64,000 nt of DNA from Agrobacterium rosae (GTDB lineage: Bacteria; Pseudomonadota; Alphaproteobacteria; Rhizobiales; Rhizobiaceae). The stretch is taken from the NCBI RefSeq assembly GCF_002915175.1, contig NZ_NXEJ01000008.1:655096-719095 (forward strand). The letters run 5' to 3'. Below the pieces are notes generated by a model. It was given only the letters and a program-made list of their open reading frames with translations. It did not search any database and was not told the DNA's origin. Positions 17,923 through 27,289 of this stretch are shown in pieces (position 1 is the first letter of the stretch; each line of letters begins with the position of its first letter). The position numbers and the translations under genes were made by a program.

Positions 17923-18468
17923 CTACTCGGCGTCGCCGGTCACCACGCCAACAAATGGCAGTTCACGGAAAGCATAGGCCACGTCCATGCCGTATCCAAC
18001 CACGAAGTAATCAGGGCACTCAAAGCCAACATAGTCAGCCTCGAGTTTTTCCTTGCGCTTGACCTTCTTGTCCAGCAGCACAGCAATAGAGACGTTACGC
18101 GCGCCACGCTCGTAGAGAAGCTCTTTAGCGAAAAGAAGTGTGCGGCCGGATTCGAGAATGTCGTCGATCAACAGCACATCACGGTCTTTCACGTCGCTGT
18201 CGATATCCTTCACGATGCGCACGCCCTGCGAAACCATGCCGGTTCCATAGCTGGAAAGCGTAATGAACTCGACTTCAGGTGCCAGTCCGCTGTCGTGGAG
18301 GGCGCGGATCAGGTCGGCCGCGAAAATGAACGAGCCCTTGAGAACAGCGATGACCAGAAGGTCATTCGTCGGTCCGCTGGCGATGCGCTTGGCCAAATCG
18401 CGATTGCGCTCAGCAATTTGTTCGGCTGTGTAAAGCGGCTCGATATTTTTTCCACGGACGACGGGCAT
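17923..18468 (-). CDS. hpt: Hypoxanthine phosphoribosyltransferase
   Basis: A 181-residue purine salvage enzyme converting hypoxanthine (and guanine) with PRPP to the nucleotide. The PRPP loop is VLLIDDILESGRTL (DxxxxSGxT), the pyrophosphate loop region is LLVIAVLKGSFIFAADL and the flexible loop FITLSSYG is present. Length normal. Starts MPVVRGKNIEPLYTAEQI. It lies alone between the response regulator and a membrane protein on the same strand. Confidence 0.93.
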   Translation of the reverse strand: MPVVRGKNIEPLYTAEQIAERNRDLAKRIASGPTNDLLVIAVLKGSFIFAADLIRALHDSGLAPEVEFITLSSYGTGMVSQGVRIVKDIDSDVKDRDVLLIDDILESGRTLLFAKELLYERGARNVSIAVLLDKKVKRKEKLEADYVGFECPDYFVVGYGMDVAYAFRELPFVGVVTGDAE

Positions 18469-18551
18469 GTCTTCTCCTGCGTTTTAATCCCGCGTGACCT
18501 ATCACATGACGCGGTCAATCGGAACGGAAAGAAGGGCGTCGGGTAGCACAG

Positions 18552-19226
18552 TCAGCGTTCGGAAACACCTGTTTTGGCGAAAGAAAGCTTGATTTCGGGT
18601 GTTTTTCCACCGGGATGGCGAAACTTCGCGGAAAACCCCTGGCTTGACCCGCGATCAATCTCTGATACGGGCGGCTCGATGACCATGCTGGCGACCTTCT
18701 CGCCATCGGCAGCGAATAAATCGGCGCGAATGGCCGGTATCTTCTGCACTCTGTCACTTTTGTTTTCAACGATGCCGTTGATAACCAGCACCTCCATCCC
18801 ACCTGCATCCTGTGGGACGAAGCTGAGGTGCGAAATGACCAAAGGGTCTATGGGAGCCACCACGGCTGCCTTTTCGATTGGCATCATGGTGAAGCCGCCC
18901 GACAACAGGAAAACGCTGACGACGGCCGCGGCAACGATTGCGGAGTAGCCATCGATCGAAAGGCCTGACAGTTTTTTGTCGATCCAGTTGATGAAAGATC
19001 GCAGCGCACTGAACGCCGATACCGCTTTTGGTGCCGCCTGTTGATAATCGGTTCGTCGATTGTCGTTTCCATAGTCACGGAAGGAGGTTTCCTTTATCGT
19101 GACAAACTCGGCATCTACGATGTCTGGATCGTGACGCGTTCGCCATGTCTGACGTAGCGGCGTTTCTGGCATCAAAAGGTCCAAGTCGAGTGTCGCATTC
19201 CGGCGAGATGAACGGAACATACCCAT
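18552..19226 (-). CDS. DUF3426-like membrane-anchored protein, without zinc ribbon
   Basis: A 224-residue protein with one transmembrane helix (SAIVAAAVVSVFLLSGGFTM, about residues 95-115) and a C-terminal extracytoplasmic domain with VLVINGIVENKSDRVQKIP, resembling the DUF3426 region of MJ0042-type zinc-ribbon proteins that lie beside ftsE in rhizobia. No CxxC pair is seen at the N-terminus of this copy. I chose the start at 19226 (MGMFRSSRR) because the open frame upstream overlaps ftsE in antisense. Divergent from ftsE with about 190 bases between. Function unknown. Confidence 0.72.
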   Translation of the reverse strand: MGMFRSSRRNATLDLDLLMPETPLRQTWRTRHDPDIVDAEFVTIKETSFRDYGNDNRRTDYQQAAPKAVSAFSALRSFINWIDKKLSGLSIDGYSAIVAAAVVSVFLLSGGFTMMPIEKAAVVAPIDPLVISHLSFVPQDAGGMEVLVINGIVENKSDRVQKIPAIRADLFAADGEKVASMVIEPPVSEIDRGSSQGFSAKFRHPGGKTPEIKLSFAKTGVSER

Positions 19227-19417
19227 GAAGTTCCCTCGGTCAGGTCTTCGGCCCGATAAAAACTGGGCATTGAATGAAATCCTGCCTAGTCGTAAATTTA
19301 ATTGGTTAATGCTTTGCAAAGATCGTCCATTGAGTCGCCCATACGCGCCATGCAGCGTGTGAAAGGCACCATAACGATGCAAATCTCTCGCCACGGAAGC
19401 AAAAGACTGGAAGTTCG

Positions 19418-20077
19418 TTGATCCATTTTGAAAATGTCGGGTTGCGGTACGGCATGGGCCCGGAAATTTTGCGGGACATGACCTTCGATATTCCAAAAGG
19501 GTCGTTCCAGTTTCTGACCGGCCCGTCAGGTGCTGGCAAAACGACGCTGCTGCGCTTGCTATTGATGTCGCTACAGCCGACACGCGGGCATATCCGCATG
19601 TTCAGCCGGGATGTTGCGCGGATTCCTCGCAGTGAACTGCCACTGCTGCGCCGTCGCGTCGGTATCGTTTTTCAGGACTTTCGCCTTCTGGATCATCTCA
19701 CCACCTATGAGAACGTGGCACTGCCGCTGCGCGTGCGGGGCAAAGAGGAAAGTGCCTATCGCAACGATGTGATCGAGCTTTTGAAATGGGTGGGGCTGGG
19801 CGAGCGAATGAACGTACTGCCGCCCATCCTATCCGGCGGGGAAAAGCAGCGCGCGGCAATCGCTCGCGCTTTGATGGACCAGCCGGAAATTCTGCTGGCC
19901 GATGAGCCAACCGGCAATGTCGATCCACCTATGGCTAAACGTCTGCTCAACCTGTTTCTGGAGCTTAACCGCCTCGGCACCGCCGTCGTTATCGCCACTC
20001 ACGATTTCGCGCTGATGGATCAGGTCAATGCGCGCAGAATGATCCTGACGGAAGGGCGGCTCGACGTCTATGAATGA
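19418..20077 (+). CDS. ftsE: Cell division ATP-binding protein FtsE
   Basis: A 219-residue ABC ATPase that with FtsX activates peptidoglycan hydrolysis at the septum. Walker A is GPSGAGKTTLLRLL, the Q-loop is VGIVFQDFRLLDHLTTYENV, the signature is LSGGEKQRAAIARALM, and Walker B is ILLADEPTGNVDP with the H-switch in IATHDF. The start is TTG at 19418 behind GGAAG, giving the conserved opening MIHFENVGLRYGMGPE. Overlaps ftsX by eight bases, so translation is coupled. Confidence 0.94.
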   Translation: MIHFENVGLRYGMGPEILRDMTFDIPKGSFQFLTGPSGAGKTTLLRLLLMSLQPTRGHIRMFSRDVARIPRSELPLLRRRVGIVFQDFRLLDHLTTYENVALPLRVRGKEESAYRNDVIELLKWVGLGERMNVLPPILSGGEKQRAAIARALMDQPEILLADEPTGNVDPPMAKRLLNLFLELNRLGTAVVIATHDFALMDQVNARRMILTEGRLDVYE

Positions 20078-21074
20078 GATGAACCGCAAACCGTTGAAAC
20101 CAGAGCAGAAGCAGGCACCCAAACAGCCGCAGATGCGCATACGCCCCATGGCACCCATTCTGCCGCCATCCAATATCCAGGGCAACGCGCTGATCGTGGT
20201 CATTGCGATCATGGCATTTCTTGCCTGCCTGACGTTGGGCGCTGTCAGCATGGTGCGTGCAACAGCCTCCACGTGGCAGAGCCAGATTTCGCGCGAAATC
20301 ACCATTCAGATCAAGCCGGACGAGGGGCTCGACATGAATGCGACACTGAACAAGGCCCGAAATCTGGCATTAAGCTTCGTTGGTACGCGCGAAGGCACGA
20401 TCATGGATGAGGCGGCAACCAGTCGTCTGCTGGAGCCATGGCTCGGCTCCGGTCTCGATTTGTCGGAGCTTCCCGTGCCTCGCCTCGTCATCATCACCAT
20501 CGATGAGAGCAATCCGCCGGATTTCGAAGCGATGCGAACCATGCTGAGGGCGGAGATTCCGCAAGCCTTTCTGGATGACCACCGCACCTGGGTGGACCGC
20601 CTCGTATCCATGGCCCATACCACTGTCATGATCGGCATCGGCGTCCTCGTCTTGGTGTTCAGCGCGATGGTTCTAACGGTAGTATTTGCCACACGCGGCG
20701 CGCTTTCCGGCAACCGCCATATCGTTGAGGTGCTGCACTTCGTCGGTGCCGAAAGCAGCTTCGTCGCGAGAGAGTTTCAAAAACACTTTCTGAAAATCAG
20801 CCTCAAAGGTTCGGGCTTTGGCAGCGCGCTCGCAGCTGGCGTCTTTCTTGCCGCAGGCTTCTGGCAGTCCCGGTCCTTGGCGACGCCGCAAAGCGACCAG
20901 GCCAGCGCTCTTTTCGGCACGTTTGCCGTCGGTGTTGAAGGTTATTTGGGAATTTTCGCGACCATGATGGTCATCGCGCTTTTGACTACGATCACCGCCA
21001 GACTGACCGTTATCCGCACCATTGACGACATAGATCGCGTGCGCTCTGACCCGTCCAAGAGCGAGGGTGTTTGA
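20070..21074 (+). CDS. ftsX: Cell division protein FtsX
   Basis: A 334-residue permease-like partner of FtsE with four membrane helices: one after a proline-rich cytoplasmic N-terminus (ALIVVIAIMAFLACLTLGAV), an extracytoplasmic loop of about 110 residues that recruits amidase activators, then helices at VMIGIGVLVLVFSAMVLTVV, SGFGSALAAGVFLAAGFW and the C-terminal FATMMVIALLTTITARLTV. Conserved HLVGAESSF-like segment appears as HFVGAESSFVAREFQ. Start overlaps the ftsE end. Confidence 0.9.
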   Translation: MNEMNRKPLKPEQKQAPKQPQMRIRPMAPILPPSNIQGNALIVVIAIMAFLACLTLGAVSMVRATASTWQSQISREITIQIKPDEGLDMNATLNKARNLALSFVGTREGTIMDEAATSRLLEPWLGSGLDLSELPVPRLVIITIDESNPPDFEAMRTMLRAEIPQAFLDDHRTWVDRLVSMAHTTVMIGIGVLVLVFSAMVLTVVFATRGALSGNRHIVEVLHFVGAESSFVAREFQKHFLKISLKGSGFGSALAAGVFLAAGFWQSRSLATPQSDQASALFGTFAVGVEGYLGIFATMMVIALLTTITARLTVIRTIDDIDRVRSDPSKSEGV

Positions 21075-21124
21075 GAGCATGAAACTGCCCGTTCCTTGCC
21101 TTAATCCGAGCTTATCGATAATTG

Positions 21125-21826
21125 ATGGTAATGAGTCGCACAGACCCGGATGACCACCCAACACCAACGTCGCGAAGCAGCTGGCTTTCGCGGCGCGGTC
21201 GCCTGCGCCGATTTGTGCGCGTCATCATCCTCATGTTTGTCGTGGTCATGGGCGCTGTTTTCGGCGGGTTTCTCTGGTTTGCCGACTCGGTCGCCTCGAT
21301 GCGACCGCCCTCGTCAACCAAGGCCGATGCCATCATTGTTCTGACGGGCGGGTATCTTCGGATCGACCAGGCCGTTGGCCTGTTGCGCGACGGGGTGGGC
21401 AAGCGACTGCTGATTTCGGGGGTCAATCCGTCCACCACCCGCACGCAGATTCGAAAAATGACGCAAAGCTCGCCCGACCTCTTCGCATGCTGCGTGGATA
21501 TGGGATATCAGGCGGTCGATACCATCGGCAACGCGAACGAGGCGGCAAAGTGGATCACGGATCGTGGCTATGCATCCGTGGTCGTGGTCACCAACAATTA
21601 TCACATGCACCGCAGCCTCTATGAGTTGCGCAACACCAGCCCGAATACGAATTTCATAGCATATCCGGTCATCAATTCGGATTTGGCCCGCACCAATTGG
21701 TTCAAGAACCCGGATGTCGTTCGCACGATGATCTCCGAATATATCAAATTCGTTGCAGCCGCGGCTCTTGATCTGACCGGACTGGGCAAGGGCGATGGCC
21801 TTCGAAACGGTACAACTGCGATCTGA
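21125..21826 (+). CDS. YdcF family (ElyC/SanA, DUF218) membrane protein
   Basis: A protein of about 233 residues with one N-terminal membrane helix (VIILMFVVVMGAVFGGFLWF) after a basic head, and a DUF218 domain: DAIIVLTGGYLRIDQAVGLL, LLISGVNPSTT, NEAAKWITDRG, and VVTNNYHMHRSLYELR. Family members act in envelope or peptidoglycan/undecaprenyl metabolism, but the reaction is unknown. The start could be ATG 21125 or ATG 21131; neither has a strong ribosome site. It lies 50 bases after ftsX and before plsC, suggesting an envelope operon. Confidence 0.83.
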   Translation: MVMSRTDPDDHPTPTSRSSWLSRRGRLRRFVRVIILMFVVVMGAVFGGFLWFADSVASMRPPSSTKADAIIVLTGGYLRIDQAVGLLRDGVGKRLLISGVNPSTTRTQIRKMTQSSPDLFACCVDMGYQAVDTIGNANEAAKWITDRGYASVVVVTNNYHMHRSLYELRNTSPNTNFIAYPVINSDLARTNWFKNPDVVRTMISEYIKFVAAAALDLTGLGKGDGLRNGTTAI

Positions 21827-21954
21827 GTATGCCCGGCCTTCGGCCTATGATGGGCCTTGCTGAAACACCCCGTTTTCGTGTAGGCGTTCGGCACTGCGCA
21901 CAACATCGAAGATGCTTCCTTCATGGTCAGGGATGCGCCGGGAGAAGCTTTTTC

Positions 21955-22746
21955 ATGCTCAGACTGCGCTCGATCCTTTTCAACACGTTGTTTTATCTGA
22001 ACCTGATTGTCCGCATGCTCGTGCTGACGCCGATTTATTTCATCGTGCCACGAAAGCTGGCGTTCGAAATACCGAAAGCCTGGGCTCGCTCCAATCACTG
22101 GCTGATGGAAAAGATCGCCGGAACGACCTTCGAGATCGAAGGGCTGGAGAATATTCCCGAAACCGGCTGCATCTTCGCACCGAAGCACCAGTCTTTCTGG
22201 GATACTTACGCGCTTCTGCCGAACCTCAAAGACCCCGTCTACATCCTGAAGCGAGAACTGATGTGGATTCCGCTTTTCGGCTGGTATGTCGCCAAGCAGC
22301 GAATGATCCCGGTCAACAGAGCCGCGCGTGGAAAAGTGATGCTCAAGGTTATGGAGCGCGCCAAGGAAGAAATGGCCAAGGGCCGCGAACTTATCATCTA
22401 CCCGGAAGGGACGCGCCGTCCGCCCGGTGCCGAGCCGGAATATCGTTACGGCATCGCCCGGCTTTACCGCGATCTCAAGGTTCCAGTCGTACCGGTTGCG
22501 ATGCATCCAGGCTTATTCTGGCCACGCCACACGACGATGCGCTATCCAGGCCATTTCAAGGTTCGTATTTTGCCCGCCATACAGCCGGGTCTGGACCCCG
22601 ATGTCTTCTTCAAGAAGCTGATAGAAGTTACGGAAAAGGCAAGCGACGAATTGTTGATCGAAACCGCGCGCAACAATCCCGATCTGCCTTTGCCGCCAAC
22701 AGCTGTGAAACGGCTGGCAGAACTTCAGGGAACGGTTGCGACCTGA
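21955..22746 (+). CDS. plsC: 1-acyl-sn-glycerol-3-phosphate acyltransferase
   Basis: A 263-residue membrane-bound acyltransferase that makes phosphatidic acid. The catalytic HX4D-type motif is KHQSFWDTYALLP, the substrate motif is YPEGTRRPPG, and an N-terminal hydrophobic hairpin (about residues 12-36) embeds it in the inner membrane. GGGAGAAG precedes ATG 21955; the longer frame upstream is not conserved in character. Its 3' end overlaps the convergent ChaC-like gene by 22 bases. Confidence 0.9.
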   Translation: MLRLRSILFNTLFYLNLIVRMLVLTPIYFIVPRKLAFEIPKAWARSNHWLMEKIAGTTFEIEGLENIPETGCIFAPKHQSFWDTYALLPNLKDPVYILKRELMWIPLFGWYVAKQRMIPVNRAARGKVMLKVMERAKEEMAKGRELIIYPEGTRRPPGAEPEYRYGIARLYRDLKVPVVPVAMHPGLFWPRHTTMRYPGHFKVRILPAIQPGLDPDVFFKKLIEVTEKASDELLIETARNNPDLPLPPTAVKRLAELQGTVAT

Positions 22747-23261
22747 GCAACGACTGTTGCTGCAACGCGCTCGAGCAGCGCATCACGGATTCCCATGTCC
22801 TGCAAATGCTGCACCGTATTGACGACATAATCGACATTCGGCCCGGATCGACCTGATGCCCGGCGCACGATGTGCGCCGCTTCGTCGAGAGACAAATCGC
22901 CGACATATTGTGAATGCTCAGGATCGGCCACATAGGTCATGGCCATTTCACGTCTACCATCGGCAAGACCCACGGCAATGACACGTTCCTTGTAAACATT
23001 GCTGACAAGTTCACGCTCACGAAGATAGTCGATAACGGGCCCACGATCTGCGTGCGACACACGGAACGCAACCCCCTGGCAGGAGCCTCCACGCTCCAGT
23101 CCCAGCACCAGCCCTGGGTTTTCATCGGTTCCCCGATAGACGTTCGAGCGAATGCACAGTGAACGGCGGTATCCATACAAGCGCGCCTGTTGACGCTCCT
23201 CAAATGGAAAGCCCGGGTTCCACATTAACGAACCATAGCCAAAGACCCAAAAATCGTCCAT
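22725..23261 (-). CDS. ChaC-like gamma-glutamylcyclotransferase
   Basis: A 178-residue protein with the ChaC N-terminus MDDFWVFGYGSLMWNPGF, which binds the gamma-glutamyl group through the YGSL loop, and the catalytic Glu likely in LRERELVSNVY. It should split glutathione or gamma-glutamyl amino acids to 5-oxoproline. I chose the Met four residues inside the longer frame because the domain begins there. Convergent with plsC. Confidence 0.85.
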   Translation of the reverse strand: MDDFWVFGYGSLMWNPGFPFEERQQARLYGYRRSLCIRSNVYRGTDENPGLVLGLERGGSCQGVAFRVSHADRGPVIDYLRERELVSNVYKERVIAVGLADGRREMAMTYVADPEHSQYVGDLSLDEAAHIVRRASGRSGPNVDYVVNTVQHLQDMGIRDALLERVAATVVAQVATVP

Positions 23262-23307
23262 ATCGCAAGCCAAACCAAATCACCTCTGTGCACCATTGGA
23301 GATCATC

Positions 23308-24309
23308 ATGGCAGCGTCAAGCCCATCCCGTACCAGCAGAAAATTCCTTTTTCTGGGCTTTGGGATAATAGTTTTCGTTGCCATTTACTCCGCTGGTTGG
23401 TTTTACGCTGCCCAACGGCTGCAGGAAACCGTTATCCGCACACTCGCACCCGGTGGTGCCGCCAGCGTCAGCGGCGAGTGCCGCGATATCGCTTTCAGAG
23501 GCTATCCGTTCCGTATCGGTCTTTTCTGCTCGAAAGTGGATGTTAAAGACACTCGCAACGACGTGACAGCCTCCTTCGGCGCACTGCGCTCGGCAGCACA
23601 GATTTATTCGCCGGGCCATATCGTTTGGGAACTGGACTCGCCAGCCACGATACAAACAGGACACGGGCTTGGCGTGACGGCACAATGGGCCAATCTGCAA
23701 TCCAGCCTCACTACCAAACTCAAGGGAATAGACCGCACATCCCTCGTGATCGACGGGTTGAAAGCGACCGCCGTGTCGTCAGTGACAGATCAGACCATCG
23801 ATTTCGACGCCGCCAAGACCGAAGTGCATCTTCGCCAGAACGGCCCGGACCTCGATGGCGCGATCACGCTGACCGATGCTTCGACCGTCATCAAGGGATG
23901 GCCGCAGCTTCTGCCGCGTCTCAACGCCATCGGCGACATAACACTCGCTGGCAAGGCTGGCATGATCGATGGCAGCGACCGTACCGGGCTCTACGGCGCA
24001 AGCGGCGAGTTGCGCCGAGTTATGCTGGATATCGGCGATGGCCGCACCATGCGCATCACGGGCCCCTTCTCCTTCGATGATCAGGGCTATCTCTCCGGCC
24101 AGTTCAAGCTGGAGATCGAAAAGCTCGGCGAATGGGCAGACAACGCCAAACAGACCTTTCCGCAACTGCAGTCCACAATCGACACCGCCCGTAAGCTTCT
24201 GCGTGCTTTGGCAGGCGGTGGTGACAGGGCATCCGTCGACCTAGTGGTAGATCGCGGTCGCGCAACCGTCAGCGGTTTCATTCCCCTGGGAAAGATACCG
24301 CCGATCTGA
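23308..24309 (+). CDS. DUF2125 family envelope protein
   Basis: A 333-residue protein with one N-terminal membrane helix (FLFLGFGIIVFVAIYSAGWF) and a long extracytoplasmic beta-rich domain typical of alphaproteobacterial DUF2125: ECRDIAFRGYPFRIGLFC is the hallmark, followed by the repetitive strand pattern of AsmA-like lipid-contacting proteins. GGAG lies six bases before ATG 23308. No function is established; an envelope or lipid role is inferred from architecture. It converges on tyrC with 3 bases between stops. Confidence 0.83.
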   Translation: MAASSPSRTSRKFLFLGFGIIVFVAIYSAGWFYAAQRLQETVIRTLAPGGAASVSGECRDIAFRGYPFRIGLFCSKVDVKDTRNDVTASFGALRSAAQIYSPGHIVWELDSPATIQTGHGLGVTAQWANLQSSLTTKLKGIDRTSLVIDGLKATAVSSVTDQTIDFDAAKTEVHLRQNGPDLDGAITLTDASTVIKGWPQLLPRLNAIGDITLAGKAGMIDGSDRTGLYGASGELRRVMLDIGDGRTMRITGPFSFDDQGYLSGQFKLEIEKLGEWADNAKQTFPQLQSTIDTARKLLRALAGGGDRASVDLVVDRGRATVSGFIPLGKIPPI

Positions 24310-24312
24310 TCG

Positions 24313-25242
24313 CTATTTCTTCTGATCCAGCGCGTGACGGCCGAAGTCAGGCGTATCGACGTCCTGACCAGCCTGAACGATGGAACGACGAATGGTGCGG
24401 GTGCGGCTGAAAAGTTCAAACAGCTTGTCGCCCTCGCCCCAGCGGATCGCGCGCTGAAGATAGGCGAGATCCTCCGAAAACCGAGCAAGCATTTCCAGTA
24501 TCGCGTCCTTGTTGTGCAGGCAGATATCCCGCCACATGGTCGGATCTGACGCCGCAAGACGCGTGAAATCGCGAAAACCGGAGGCAGAATATTTGATGAC
24601 TTCCGATTCCGTCACCGTTCCCAGATCATCCGCCGTGCCAACGATGTTATAGGCGATGATGTGCGGCAGATGGGAAACGATAGCCAGAACCTTGTCATGA
24701 TGCTCAGGCTCCATTTCATCGACGCGCGAACCGAGCTTTTCCCAAAATGTCTTGAGCTTGCCAAGCGCCACCGCATCCGTTCCCGGCAGCGGTGTGAAAA
24801 TGCACCAACGGTCATGAAACAGGCCTTCAAAGCCGGCATCGGGACCGGATTTTTCTGTACCCGCAAGCGGATGTCCGGGAATGAAATGGACATTGTCAGG
24901 CATATGCGGTGCCATCTGCGCGATCACGGACGCTTTGGTGGAGCCCACATCGGTGACGATGGAACCGGCCTTCAGGTGCGGAGCGATCTGTTCTGCCACG
25001 CTTCCGGATGCGCCAACCGGCACCGAAACAATCACCAGATCGGCATCCTTCACCGCATCTGCAGCCGACACCGTATAGGCCGTGCCCAGCTCCAGTTCTT
25101 GCGCCCGCTGCAGCGTTTCTGCGCTACGCGTGGAAATCACCACTTCACGTGCAAGGCCCAGTCCCTTGATATCACGTGCAATGGAAGAGCCGATCAGACC
25201 AATACCGATCAGCGTAATACGGTCGAACAGAATGTCGCTCAT
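24313..25242 (-). CDS. tyrC: Prephenate/arogenate dehydrogenase
   Basis: A 309-residue NAD(P)-dependent dehydrogenase of tyrosine synthesis. Rossmann motif LIGIGLIGSSIARDIK is at residues 12-27; the catalytic His is in FIPGHPLAGTEKSGP, and SHLPHIIAYN is the conserved helix. Length normal. Its start overlaps the hisC stop by one base, so the two are translationally coupled; this hisC-tyrC pairing is usual in rhizobia, where the HisC-type enzyme may also transaminate aromatic precursors. Confidence 0.92.
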   Translation of the reverse strand: MSDILFDRITLIGIGLIGSSIARDIKGLGLAREVVISTRSAETLQRAQELELGTAYTVSAADAVKDADLVIVSVPVGASGSVAEQIAPHLKAGSIVTDVGSTKASVIAQMAPHMPDNVHFIPGHPLAGTEKSGPDAGFEGLFHDRWCIFTPLPGTDAVALGKLKTFWEKLGSRVDEMEPEHHDKVLAIVSHLPHIIAYNIVGTADDLGTVTESEVIKYSASGFRDFTRLAASDPTMWRDICLHNKDAILEMLARFSEDLAYLQRAIRWGEGDKLFELFSRTRTIRRSIVQAGQDVDTPDFGRHALDQKK

Positions 25243-26348
25243 TATGCTCTGCCCATGAATTCTTTAAGCGCGGAGATCACGCCAAGGTTCGCTTCTTCCG
25301 ATCCAACCGTCATGCGCAGGGCATTGGCAAAACCATAACCTCGAACGGCGCGCAGCACATAACCGCGCCGCGTCAAGAATTCATCCGCGTCCGCTGCACG
25401 CTTTCCATCCACATCGGGAAAATGAATGAGGACAAAATTGGTGACTGATGGCGTCACGGTCAGGCCGAGGTCGGCAAAGGCGCTGTTAAGCTTTTCCAGC
25501 CATTCGAGGTTGTGCGCCACTGACTGCTGCATGAAGGCCTGATCGCGAATGGCAGCGGCACCTGCTGCGATGGCAGGCGCATTCATATTGAACGGGCCGC
25601 GCACACGGTTCAGCGCGTCGATGATGGCCGCTGGCGCATACATCCAACCGACACGAAGGGCCGCCAGTCCATAAACCTTGGAGAAGGTACGGGTCATCAC
25701 CACGTTGACGTTACCGGAAACCAGTTCCAGACCTGCCTCATAGTCGTTCTTGCGGACATATTCTGCATAGGCCGCATCCAGCACCAGAATGACATGCTTC
25801 GGCAGGCCGGCCTGAAGGCGGCGTACTTCAGAAACGGGAACGTAAGTGCCGGTTGGATTGCCGGGATTGGCAATGAAGACCATCTTGGTTTTTGGTGTAA
25901 CCGCAGCAAGGATTGCATCGACATCGACAGTGCAATCTTTTTCCTTCACCGTAACGGCTGCCGCACCCGCACCCATGATCTGGATCTTGTAGACCAGAAA
26001 ACCATGCTCGGTGATAATGGCTTCGTCGCCCGCCCCGAGATAGACGTGGCAGAGAAGGCCCAACAATTCATCAGAACCGTTTCCGCACAGAATGTTGGTT
26101 GTGTTCAAACCATGAACGTCAGCAATGGCCTGGCGCAAAGCAGTTGCCTGTCCATCCGGATAGATTTCCAGATTGAATGCGGCTGCCTTGAAAGCCTCGA
26201 TAGCCTTCGGGCTCGCGCCCAGAGGTGTCTCGTTTGAGGAGAGCTTATAGACCTTGGCGACGCCTTCGGCGTGCTCCTTGCCGGGAACGTAAGCGGCGAT
26301 ATCCAGGATACCCGGACGCGGAACAGGTTGGTTAAGCTCTGCACTCAT
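25242..26348 (-). CDS. hisC: Histidinol-phosphate aminotransferase
   Basis: A 368-residue class I/II PLP aminotransferase. It shows [15 protein letters not shown] at the N-terminus, [21 protein letters not shown], and the Schiff-base lysine in [17 protein letters not shown]. It converts imidazole-acetol phosphate to histidinol phosphate and, given the coupled tyrC, may also act in tyrosine/phenylalanine synthesis. Full length. The upstream methyltransferase is on the same strand 83 bases away. Confidence 0.93.
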   Translation of the reverse strand: MSAELNQPVPRPGILDIAAYVPGKEHAEGVAKVYKLSSNETPLGASPKAIEAFKAAAFNLEIYPDGQATALRQAIADVHGLNTTNILCGNGSDELLGLLCHVYLGAGDEAIITEHGFLVYKIQIMGAGAAAVTVKEKDCTVDVDAILAAVTPKTKMVFIANPGNPTGTYVPVSEVRRLQAGLPKHVILVLDAAYAEYVRKNDYEAGLELVSGNVNVVMTRTFSKVYGLAALRVGWMYAPAAIIDALNRVRGPFNMNAPAIAAGAAAIRDQAFMQQSVAHNLEWLEKLNSAFADLGLTVTPSVTNFVLIHFPDVDGKRAADADEFLTRRGYVLRAVRGYGFANALRMTVGSEEANLGVISALKEFMGRA

Positions 26349-26431
26349 TTCATCGACCTTCGGAAAAACACCGGAAAATCCGGCAAGACAATGCCGCAGG
26401 CATTAGACGGGAACAGGCCTTTTGTCGAGTG

Positions 26432-27193
26432 TCAGCGCGGTTTTTGCTGTTCTGGCACGGTTCTGGTAGTTGGCACGCCTTGAGGTGCAAGCACAGGCAC
26501 GAAGACGCGGCGCGACGCCCTTTGCGCGACTGGCAGACCCTGGTAGAGCCGCTTTTGCGCTTCTACCACGATAACGCCGGAGAAGACCGGCCACAGCTTG
26601 CGGCCCAGGCTTTCGAGGTAACGACGCAAGCGCAGAATGGAGCGCAGTTTCGTTGGTGGAAAGAACAAGGCTTCGGCCGTGGCGCTCGGGGTAAAATTCG
26701 TCTCGCGCAGGAGCGAGGTCAACTGGCTGCGCGAATAGGGGCGACCGGAACCGAAAGGCGTATGTTCCACGCGCGCCCAGACGCCGCGCCGGTTGGGCAC
26801 CACAATCACCAAACGCCCACCGGGAGCCAGAACCCGCCATAGTTCTTTCAGCGTCTCACGCGGATTTTCGGCAAACTCCAGAGAATGGACCATCAGCACT
26901 CGGTCGATGGACGAGTCCGGCAGCGGCAACTCCTCATCGAACACCAAAGCCGTGGAAGAAAGCTCACCGGCTGGCCAGTTGATCGCACCCTGCCCTGGCG
27001 GCATGAAGGCAAAGGTACGCTCCGCATCATGCCTAAATCGATCCAGAAATGGCACTGCATACCCCAAACCCACCAGCCGCTCGTCCGGCAAAGTTGGCCA
27101 AAGCGTCGACAGCGCCATGGTGATGGCCTGCTCTGCGGAGCGGCCAAGCGGGGAATGGTAGAATTCGCGCAGATCGACAATATCGGTGTTCAT
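26432..27193 (-). CDS. SAM-dependent methyltransferase (Methyltransf_11)
   Basis: A 253-residue protein with a class I methyltransferase core that starts late: IDRVLMVHSLEFAENPRETLKELWRVLAPGGRLVIVVPNRRG. The usual GxGxG SAM loop near the N-terminus is weak (LVGLGYAVPFLDRF). The C-terminal 30 residues are basic and Pro-rich, probably disordered. It is commonly found divergent from gloB in Rhizobiales, as here, but its substrate is unknown. Met 27193 rather than 27199 is a guess. Confidence 0.78.
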   Translation of the reverse strand: MNTDIVDLREFYHSPLGRSAEQAITMALSTLWPTLPDERLVGLGYAVPFLDRFRHDAERTFAFMPPGQGAINWPAGELSSTALVFDEELPLPDSSIDRVLMVHSLEFAENPRETLKELWRVLAPGGRLVIVVPNRRGVWARVEHTPFGSGRPYSRSQLTSLLRETNFTPSATAEALFFPPTKLRSILRLRRYLESLGRKLWPVFSGVIVVEAQKRLYQGLPVAQRASRRVFVPVLAPQGVPTTRTVPEQQKPR

Positions 27194-27289
27194 TGTCATG
27201 ATGTAGCAGTCCTCGGGTGGACTTCAAAGCTGAGAAACCTACATTGAAAAGCCCCAGGGTTCAAAAGCCTGAAAAGATGGAGAGGAAAC

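Noticed and set aside
19285-19310. TTAA-TTGG-TTAA as a CtrA site before ftsE
   Set aside because: Spacing is four instead of seven bases and the flanks do not match the CtrA consensus.
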